IMG/VR virus record: IMGVR_UViG_3300031539_000138
Coordinates: 1 to 36,483 of that record
DNA: 36,483 bases
Strand: one strand, 5' to 3'
DNA from: a virus
How positions within the stretch are numbered: the stretch's first letter is position 1; every line of letters starts with the position of its first letter. Below the pieces are notes generated by a model that saw only the letters and a program-made list of their open reading frames with translations, was not told the DNA's origin and did not search any database. A program made the translations under genes and the position numbers. Of the stretch, positions 31,831 through 36,483 are shown piece by piece.

Positions 31831-31957
31831 TTTAAACCTCCTGTATAATTCATACACCAATCACTTAAAGAATCAATAAAAGAAAAACTTTCCCTATACT
31901 GATATTCAAAATACCTATCCTTTAATGCTCTTATCTCACCCCCCCCGAAATTCTCAC
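31827..31957 (-). pseudogene. Small gene interrupted at a G8 tract (frameshift)
   Basis: GTG at 31957 overlaps the previous stop by four bases (GTGA) and has AGGAG upstream. After four codons the frame meets eight G (plus strand C at 31939-31946) and stops at TAA. One extra G would give a 43-residue product (MRISGGGEIRALKDRYFEYQ, then YRESFSFIDSLSDWCMNYTG) ending in TGA that overlaps the next ATG. Ends, overlap pattern and protein-like content all point to a real gene. Cause may be sequencing/assembly error, mutation, phase variation or slippage. Confidence 0.55.
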
Positions 31958-32334
31958 AAACGCCCTCTCTCCTTGCCTTTTATAATTTTATACCAATCGA
32001 TAAACCAAATAACACAAATAGCAATACAGCCAGCTATTATTATTACCCCAAAAATCATTTTGAAATCTGATATCATTATGTTACCCCCATATAGAAAAAC
32101 AAGACGGAGTGTCTGCCCAGGCCTGCTTGTGTCAAGCTCGTTGTCCGCTACTCTTCGATACTGGATCGAATACGGTTCGTCACTTGCCTGCATGTATTGT
32201 CTTGTTTCGCCGATCTCGGCCTCTAAATATCCCACTCCGCATGACGCTAAAAGTTTTTCGGCTACTTGACTCAACGCTTGGTGCGTCTTGTTTTCCAAGG
32301 CTTTCGGCTCTGTTTTCTCTGTCTTGTCTTTCAT
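31954..32334 (-). CDS. Hypothetical protein with C-terminal TM
   Basis: 126 aa. The first 85 residues are polar (KALENKTHQALSQVAEKLLA); the end is a membrane span (MIFGVIIIAGCIAICVIWFI) followed by a basic tail. An internal ATG at 32076 has GGGGGT upstream and would give a 40-aa membrane peptide alone, so this may be two starts or two genes. The first ATG overlaps the upstream stop. Confidence 0.5.
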   Translation of the reverse strand: MKDKTEKTEPKALENKTHQALSQVAEKLLASCGVGYLEAEIGETRQYMQASDEPYSIQYRRVADNELDTSRPGQTLRLVFLYGGNIMISDFKMIFGVIIIAGCIAICVIWFIDWYKIIKGKERGRL

Positions 32335-32582
32335 TCTATTTTCCTATGACAAGGGCAATTAGCCCTTGTTTCTCCTTTTTCCATCCATTTATGCCAATAA
32401 ACAGGCTTACCAAGTCCATGTTGTTCCTTATTTTTTCTGAAACACATGGGTTTATAAATGTGTTTTTGCCAATCAATATTTTTATAATAAAGATGATAAC
32501 ATCCACATTCGGAACATAAGTCCTTATAATAAAGCATCCATTTATTTTTTGGGGTTGGATAAACTGCATAATTCTTTTTCAT
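32331..32582 (-). CDS. Cys/aromatic-rich hypothetical protein
   Basis: 83 aa. CSECGC near residue 23, single Cys at MCF, and CPCH near the end suggest a metal site, though spacing is irregular. Many Tyr, Trp, His and Lys. Function unknown. Overlaps the next gene by four bases. Confidence 0.6.
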   Translation of the reverse strand: MKKNYAVYPTPKNKWMLYYKDLCSECGCYHLYYKNIDWQKHIYKPMCFRKNKEQHGLGKPVYWHKWMEKGETRANCPCHRKIE

Positions 32583-32610
32583 TTTATTTTTTCGCCTCTT
32601 TGTTTGTAAA

Positions 32611-32832
32611 TTATAGATTATTTACGATACAGTGATTCATGAAGTCCCCATGTCTTTTTGAGTTTGTTTTATATAAATCTTTCCACATAACTTGAGCATA
32701 CTGTTCTTTTATATACCAGCGTAATTCAATCCCATCCCATTCTTCAGGAAACTGGTCAACCTTTTTAAGAATATCCTTTTTAACATTCCCTACAAGCTCA
32801 TTAATAAATTTAACTTTTTCTTTTTTAGTCAT
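32611..32832 (-). CDS. Small EEWDG-ELR phage protein
   Basis: 73 aa. NELVGNVKKDILKKVDQFPE, then EWDGIELRWYIKEQYAQVM; the P-E-E-W-D-G-x-E-L-R motif occurs in small early phage proteins of unknown role. GAGGT precedes the ATG. Confidence 0.65.
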   Translation of the reverse strand: MTKKEKVKFINELVGNVKKDILKKVDQFPEEWDGIELRWYIKEQYAQVMWKDLYKTNSKRHGDFMNHCIVNNL

Positions 32833-32834
32833 TA

Positions 32835-33089
32835 TTATACCTCACTATTATAGATTTCCATTAATATTTTTCTTTGACTAAATTCAAATGAAAGTGCTTG
32901 CATGTATAACTTATCTTCTTCTGTTAACCCATCAGTTTTTAAATAGATGTGGAAAAGTCCTTTAAAAGCTAGGTCAATTTTTGTGTTTATTTTATCAGCT
33001 GACAATTTCCAATATTTTTTATTGCCTTTCATTTTATCAAACTCTAACATTTGCTCTCGAAAATATTTAGGTGTTAAATTTCTATTCAT
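32835..33089 (-). CDS. Hypothetical early protein
   Basis: 84 aa, basic and helical, no Cys. GAGGTG precedes the ATG. Three bases separate its stop TAA region from the next gene. No family recognised. Confidence 0.6.
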   Translation of the reverse strand: MNRNLTPKYFREQMLEFDKMKGNKKYWKLSADKINTKIDLAFKGLFHIYLKTDGLTEEDKLYMQALSFEFSQRKILMEIYNSEV

Positions 33090-33098
33090 CCTTTCACC

Positions 33099-33248
33099 TC
33101 ACTTTTTAAAATCAATTCTGAACCTGTCTTTCTGACTAGGTTTGATCCTCTTCTTACATCCCCTAAGCGTCCCCTGGTAAATAACTTTCTCATAAGCAAA
33201 TGGGGTAGTAAAGATTTTAATTAGACTTGCCGTTGCTTGTCTTTTCAT
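33099..33248 (-). CDS. Small basic protein, first gene of leftward cluster
   Basis: 49 aa from the ATG at 33248, with GGAGG eight bases upstream. Very basic C-terminus (GCKKRIKPSQKDRFRIDFKK). As the promoter-proximal gene it may be a very early protein acting on host machinery; inference only. Confidence 0.6.
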   Translation of the reverse strand: MKRQATASLIKIFTTPFAYEKVIYQGTLRGCKKRIKPSQKDRFRIDFKK

Positions 33249-33305
33249 TCTTTTGCCTCCGGTTAAATTGTTTTGTAAATCATTTTTAATCACTCTACCC
33301 CATAA

Positions 33306-33332
33306 GCTATACCTAAAATATGTGAATGTCAA
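33306..33332 (-). promoter_or_regulatory. Candidate early leftward promoter
   Basis: Minus strand TTGACA (33332-33327) with TATAGC 15 bp downstream (33311-33306), or TAGCTT at 17 bp. The -35 is perfect, the -10 imperfect. It lies about 60 bp before the first gene of the leftward cluster, where an early promoter is expected. Confidence 0.5.
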
Positions 33333-33437
33333 GTCTTTTCTTTAATTATTTTAAAATAAATTATAACTGTAAACCAACCGAAGTTAATCACCGCAGTTTA
33401 GCATTGTAAAACATGATAAGTTATCAGGGATTAAAAC

Positions 33438-33460
33438 TGACATCTTCAACCTGGATGTCA
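33438..33460. repeat. Inverted repeat, 7-bp arms
   Basis: TGACATC, nine bases, GATGTCA. Perfect arms upstream of the candidate early promoter; a possible operator. Confidence 0.65.
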
Positions 33461-33524
33461 ACACCAAAAGATTAAATGAATAATCTAGATAATATAATAC
33501 TATAGAGTATATCTTATTCTTTAT

Positions 33525-33540
33525 GCATAAGAACTTATGC
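33525..33540. repeat. Inverted repeat, 7-bp arms, 2-bp centre
   Basis: GCATAAG, AA, CTTATGC. A near-perfect palindrome at the left side of the AT-rich tract; candidate protein site. Confidence 0.7.
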
Positions 33541-33568
33541 TTTATTACATAACTTATTAATACATTAT

Positions 33569-33594
33569 AGATTATATCTATAAAGATATAATCT
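33569..33594. repeat. Inverted repeat, 11-bp arms, 4-nt loop
   Basis: AGATTATATCT at 33569-33579 and AGATATAATCT at 33584-33594 are exact reverse complements around ATAA. No T-run follows. A hairpin within AT-rich DNA fits an origin cruciform or initiator site. Confidence 0.8.
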
Positions 33595-33606
33595 CTTTAC
33601 TAAGTC

Positions 33607-33636
33607 TTTTCTATCCCTTTTCTATTTCTTTTCTAT
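33607..33636 (+). repeat. Three 11-bp-phased TTTTCTAT repeats
   Basis: TTTTCTAT starts at 33607, 33618 and 33629, an exact 11-bp period. Phased T-tracts predict curved DNA, and identical octamers on one helix face could bind an initiator. Confidence 0.75.
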
Positions 33637-33924
33637 GCTATATATTAATACTTATTTAATATATTCTATGTATCATATTAATATTCTTTATATATATAAT
33701 CTTGTATCTTAATTATATATATATTATATACTATGTTATTACTTGTCTATTAGTACTTATTATTATATTATATTGTATTAAGTTATATGTTTTAAGCATA
33801 TGTATAAAGAAACATATTACAATAGGCACATGCATCTTTCCTTGAAAATAATTCATACCTCATGCTGCGTCGCATAACATTTATTATGTCAACTCACCCC
33901 AAGACAATCACTTAATACGAGGGG

Positions 33925-33964
33925 GGGTATACCCTATTGACGGGGTGTATATCTATGATATATT
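33925..33964 (+). promoter_or_regulatory. GGGTATACCC palindrome and plus-strand promoter-like site
   Basis: A perfect 10-bp palindrome at 33925-33934 ends two bases before TTGACG (33937-33942), which is followed after 16 bp by TATATT (33959-33964). No plus-strand gene lies downstream, so it would produce a non-coding or antisense RNA if active. Confidence 0.4.
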
Positions 33965-34195
33965 CCTACTATATTATTTACACAACAGAATTGAAACATC
34001 GTTATATATACTAATATAATAGCTAAGTAATATTTTGTTTTAACTTTGTTATTACAAAAGAGATAGGGCGGATTGCATTTGCTATGATATTGTGGTAATT
34101 GAACCTCTGTGTGTCGCAGGAATGTTACACATGTCACATTATTAAATCCTGCATTAGCGATGGTTTTATTATGTTTTTAGGGCAAAAACTGCAAT

Positions 34196-34216
34196 AATGT
34201 CTGGTAAATGTCTGGT
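34196..34216 (+). repeat. AATGTCTGGT direct repeat, 11-bp period
   Basis: Two exact 10-bp copies at 34196-34205 and 34207-34216. Short, but again phased at one helical turn. Confidence 0.65.
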
Positions 34217-34227
34217 TAAATATTGGT

Positions 34228-34245
34228 GTTGTCCGTTTGGGCAAC
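34228..34245. other. Small hairpin
   Basis: GTTGTCC, GTTT, GGGCAAC: 7-bp stem with one G-T pair. No T-run follows, so not an obvious terminator. Confidence 0.4.
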
Positions 34246-34439
34246 AGGGCGAATACTTGTATTATGCTTTTACAAGTTAATTCGATGTTTTCAGCATTTG
34301 TTGAAATGGGGACTATTAGTGAAACGAATACAGGACAGGGTACGGTATTATTAGCACTCAGGGTTGACGTGTTGTGTATTGATGTCAAGTTTTAACGATA
34401 CTAGTTGACAAGTTTGTATACTTGTAATGAGATTTCGCA

Positions 34440-34499
34440 TGTAAGGTTATGTAAGGAATTGAAGTGGTATTGATTGATTTCTGTAAGGTCTATGTAAGG
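34440..34499 (+). repeat. Four TGTAAGG iteron-like repeats
   Basis: Exact TGTAAGG copies at 34440, 34450, 34482 and 34493, all on one strand. Start spacings are 10, 32 and 11, close to 1, 3 and 1 helical turns. The last copy overlaps the 3' end of the 45-aa gene. Iterons for a replication or transcription factor are possible. Confidence 0.7.
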
Positions 34500-34627
34500 A
34501 TTAGATTGTGAGTATGTTCCACGGGTACGATTTTATTGCAAACATTACACCACTTAACATCAGCCCATGTGCCGTCTTCATCCACACAACGCCAATAAGG
34601 CACTACTTCATAATCAAACATATCCAT
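34490..34627 (-). CDS. 45-aa protein with Cys residues
   Basis: Starts at the ATG at 34627 with AAGGAG upstream. It contains RC (14), WCNVC (27-30) and THN near the end, so Cys3/His metal binding is possible. It is the last gene of the terminase-side leftward unit, and its stop overlaps the iteron region. Function unknown. Confidence 0.6.
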   Translation of the reverse strand: MDMFDYEVVPYWRCVDEDGTWADVKWCNVCNKIVPVEHTHNLILT

Positions 34628-34781
34628 TTTGTTTCTCCTTCTCATAAAATACTATATCTCCAGTCGGGCTGTCATCATCTCTTATTATATTCGGATTATT
34701 GAGTATATTCTTACCAATAAGCATAAAAGTTAAATCACGATAAGGATAAGCCTCAGCATCAACCCGTTTTATTCTTAGCAT
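34614..34781 (-). CDS. 55-aa hypothetical protein
   Basis: ATG at 34781, five bases after the upstream stop; the ribosome site is weak. It overlaps the next gene by 14 bases and its end encodes that gene's GGAG site. Contains RVDAEAYPYRDLTFMLIGKN. No family recognised. Confidence 0.5.
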   Translation of the reverse strand: MLRIKRVDAEAYPYRDLTFMLIGKNILNNPNIIRDDDSPTGDIVFYEKEKQNGYV

Positions 34782-34786
34782 TTCTT

Positions 34787-34957
34787 TTAATTTCGTTTTA
34801 TTCCCCCTTTTATTTTTTCTTCTATTCGTGCTAACTTTAATAATACTGTAGAAAAACCACAGAATATAGACATCTCAAATCCCAGTAATTTCCATACTCC
34901 CTGTAGAATCAATATAATGACAGTAGCGTAAATTATATCGCATAATACTTTCTTCAT
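34787..34957 (-). CDS. 56-aa two-TM membrane protein
   Basis: ATG at 34957 with GAGG upstream. Hydrophobic spans at about 8-26 (IIYATVIILILQGVWKLLG) and 28-43 (EMSIFCGFSTVLLKLA), then a basic tail. It lies just downstream of terminase genes. A holin-like topology, but no lysis gene adjoins it. Confidence 0.6.
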   Translation of the reverse strand: MKKVLCDIIYATVIILILQGVWKLLGFEMSIFCGFSTVLLKLARIEEKIKGGIKRN

Positions 34958-34958
34958 T

Positions 34959-35189
34959 TTATTTCCTCAGTTTCCAAGCCTTAATTTCTTTTTTTGTTGC
35001 TTCTGGTTCATAGTCATCAGTGTAGTCATGCATCGCATCTTTCCAGCCCCTATCATAGATTATCTTATAGATGCCGTATTGTACTCCCAATATTTTCGCG
35101 TGCGTCTTTTTGCTTATTGATTTTTCCTTCACGTTCTTTCCCCTTTCAAAATGGTGTTCCATAAATTCTCTTTGGCTTGGTTTTCCCAT
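34959..35189 (-). CDS. Hypothetical protein downstream of terminase
   Basis: 76 aa from the ATG at 35189; GGGAG precedes it inside the terminase end. Basic and helical (KKTHAKILGVQYGIYKII, then RGWKDAMHDYTDDYEPE). No known motif. Confidence 0.65.
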   Translation of the reverse strand: MGKPSQREFMEHHFERGKNVKEKSISKKTHAKILGVQYGIYKIIYDRGWKDAMHDYTDDYEPEATKKEIKAWKLRK

Positions 35190-35190
35190 T

Positions 35191-36483
35191 TTATATCTCC
35201 CAATCAAAATTGTCTTCCTCATGTCGTTCTAATTCACTTTTTATTTCTTCGTCCATTTCTTCATCTGTAGCCGCCTTCCTTCCCCTCCAGGACTCCCGTC
35301 TCTTCTGTGCTGGTTGTGATGCACCTGGGGCGTAGCAAAAGACCTCCCCATATGCAAGGCAGTCCTTGAGGTCATTAAAGCGAAAGTCGGGGTGAAGAAG
35401 TAATTGTTCAATCAGCTTCCCTTGATTCCTGAGAAACTTTATTTTACCAATCCTTAATCTGGGGAGTAACCGCTCTGCCCTTATGTTTTTATCTTTATCG
35501 GGCACAACTGAAGCTGGATAAATTGGTTTAAACCCATGTTTTTCAGCAGTGAGGCGAAGAACATCCCAAAACCCTCCCTGGGTGGCCGCCAACTCTACAC
35601 CTATGGCGAGGGGATTCCACTTATCCCTGAATGCATACAAATCTTTAGCGAAGTCATACCAGTCTTCTTTTTCCTGAAAAATATCGAGAACCCACCATGT
35701 GTCTGTTTCATCTACGGCTATTACAACCAAAGCACTGAAGGCATTTCTCTTCTTTAAGCCGATGGCTAAATCCACGAGTATAAAAATATTGTACGTCTTT
35801 TTAATTAAATCGACATCATTGAGGACATAGTAATTATGGTAAAACATCTCTTCTCTAAACGGGTGTCTATCTGGGGCAATGGGGTTGCATAGATATTCAC
35901 TGTAATAGATATAGAGGTGTCCGCTTTCCGTAAGCTCCTCTTTTTTCTCTGCGAGTTCTTCGGGTGACATCCACTCTTTCCACAGGGGAACCCCTTCTGG
36001 GGTAATGCCGCCAAAAATTCGGCTGTGTACTTTCCTGCGTTTTCGGGTTCTCTCTATGAGGCAATCAGCAGTGATGGGCGTTCCTATCATAACGAGTTTT
36101 CCATCTTTTTTGGACAGGGCTGGCTCTACTTCTTTTATGAGCCAGCGTTCGTTTTTATCCACGTTGTTGGGATTTTCAGCAATCTTCATGTCTTCTGGGT
36201 CGTCTACGAAAATTAACTGTGGTCGTTGATTGAGGTACTTTATCCCTAAAATCTGCTGTCCGAGACCACGTGCTAGAATTTTACAGTGGATTCCATTCTT
36301 ATCATTCTTGAGAATAATCTCTTTCTCCCCCCACTTCTCACTTCTTAAATCACCAAAAAATAGGCGGAACAGGCGGTTATACTGACATTCATACTTGATG
36401 GTGGCTAATCTTTCTGCGGCGATGTCTTCAGTCAGGGAAACGAAGATAATAAAGCGGTAGCCCTCAAAAACGGCCTTGTGGAA
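35191..36483 (-). CDS. terL: Terminase large subunit, N-terminus missing
   Basis: The frame stays open to base 36483, so 430 C-terminal residues are present and the Walker A region lies outside. Walker B is LIFVDDPED, followed by the coupling motif LVMIGTPI. The RNase H-like nuclease shows ILVDLAIG, IGVELAATQGG and FNDLKDCLAYGE, whose three acidic residues are the expected metal ligands. The protein packages DNA through the portal and cuts it. The DDPED and GTP motifs resemble T7-like terminases. It is transcribed leftward, opposite to the tail operon. Confidence 0.92.
   Translation of the reverse strand, partial: FHKAVFEGYRFIIFVSLTEDIAAERLATIKYECQYNRLFRLFFGDLRSEKWGEKEIILKNDKNGIHCKILARGLGQQILGIKYLNQRPQLIFVDDPEDMKIAENPNNVDKNERWLIKEVEPALSKKDGKLVMIGTPITADCLIERTRKRRKVHSRIFGGITPEGVPLWKEWMSPEELAEKKEELTESGHLYIYYSEYLCNPIAPDRHPFREEMFYHNYYVLNDVDLIKKTYNIFILVDLAIGLKKRNAFSALVVIAVDETDTWWVLDIFQEKEDWYDFAKDLYAFRDKWNPLAIGVELAATQGGFWDVLRLTAEKHGFKPIYPASVVPDKDKNIRAERLLPRLRIGKIKFLRNQGKLIEQLLLHPDFRFNDLKDCLAYGEVFCYAPGASQPAQKRRESWRGRKAATDEEMDEEIKSELERHEEDNFDWEI

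Larger units (their letters stand above)
33249..34489. other. Long non-coding control region, origin candidate
   Basis: About 1.2 kb without a convincing gene on either strand. 33480-33830 is extremely AT-rich (lines sampled at 12-20% GC). It contains inverted repeats, three sets of helically phased direct repeats, several TTGACA-like boxes and a GC palindrome, each listed separately. It separates the terminase-side genes from the early leftward cluster. Origin of replication and regulatory hub are the leading ideas; two weak minus-strand frames inside (33934-34137, 34134-34388) lack ribosome sites. Confidence 0.6.

Noticed and set aside
33491-33512. TAATACTATAG-like string resembling a T7-type promoter
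   Set aside because: Lacks the central CGACTCAC part of the consensus; likely chance in AT-rich DNA.
33934-34388. Two adjacent minus-strand frames of 67 and 84 codons in the gene-free region
   Set aside because: No ribosome site, Cys/Thr-rich random-looking composition, and they overlap repeats and palindromes; not reported as genes.
34405-34433. Plus-strand TTGACA near 34405 as a promoter
   Set aside because: At 17-bp spacing the -10 is TGAGAT; TAATGA lies only 14 bp away. The surrounding ACAAGT/ACTTGT symmetry is noted but not strong enough.
34508-34702. Plus-strand 64-codon frame
   Set aside because: Antisense to the 45- and 55-aa leftward genes, which have better starts and operon spacing.
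1-36483. CRISPR array, tRNA genes, diversity-generating retroelement, integrase or att sites
   Set aside because: No regular spacer-repeat array, cloverleaf, reverse transcriptase motif or recombinase motif was seen by eye; a tRNAscan or profile search could still find weak ones.

Overview
This window looks like one contiguous, incomplete stretch of an AT-rich tailed-phage (Caudoviricetes) genome, most likely podovirus-like. Neither end is natural: a tail-fibre-like gene runs in from the left edge, and a large terminase gene runs off the right edge without its N-terminus and Walker A motif. Genes are tightly packed, often with ATGA, TAATG or TGATG overlaps and clear AGGAG-type ribosome binding sites. 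I saw no tRNA, integrase, reverse transcriptase or CRISPR array. The host cannot be named. A spanin-like coiled-coil protein, a lipoprotein and an M15 peptidase would suit a Gram-negative host, but this is inference.

Layout. (1) 2-18769, rightward: a virion and lysis operon. It holds a tail fibre, a secreted-looking beta-helix protein, a connector/adaptor, a glycosyltransferase-methyltransferase fusion, a nozzle-like tail protein and a large multi-domain fibre. A lysis cassette follows (M15 peptidase, two-TM coiled-coil protein, 59-aa holin candidate), then four proteins that look like internal or ejection proteins, including one of 1043 aa. (2) 18770-18871: a convergent junction with no obvious terminator. 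(3) 18872-33248, leftward: a long early/middle cluster. From promoter-proximal to distal it contains many small proteins, an RHH regulator, a DUF736-like protein, an annealing-protein candidate, a Cas4/RecB-like nuclease, a zinc ribbon, a primase-polymerase/ATPase, a C5 methyltransferase, a resolvase-like nuclease, a 3'-5' exonuclease, a DUF4406 protein, mini zinc proteins including a Lar-like one, a glycoside-hydrolase-like protein, and lipoprotein/membrane proteins. (4) 33249-34489: 1.2 kb without a convincing gene, very AT-rich, with inverted repeats, helically phased direct repeats and promoter-like sites; it is the best replication-origin or control-region candidate. (5) 34490-36483, leftward: terminase followed by four small genes.

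Four free-standing HNH endonuclease genes of one family sit exactly between other genes, two in each major operon. The replication set (primpol/ATPase, annealase, RecB-like nuclease, resolvase, exonuclease, possible SSB-like protein) could support recombination-linked replication.

Points most worth a second look: a beta-helix lead-in module inserted in the connector protein and shared with the gene just upstream; HNH genes whose 3' ends carry the next gene's ribosome site, one of which resembles the end of its neighbour; a small gene broken or slip-regulated at a run of eight C; and the iteron-like 33.3-34.5 kb region.
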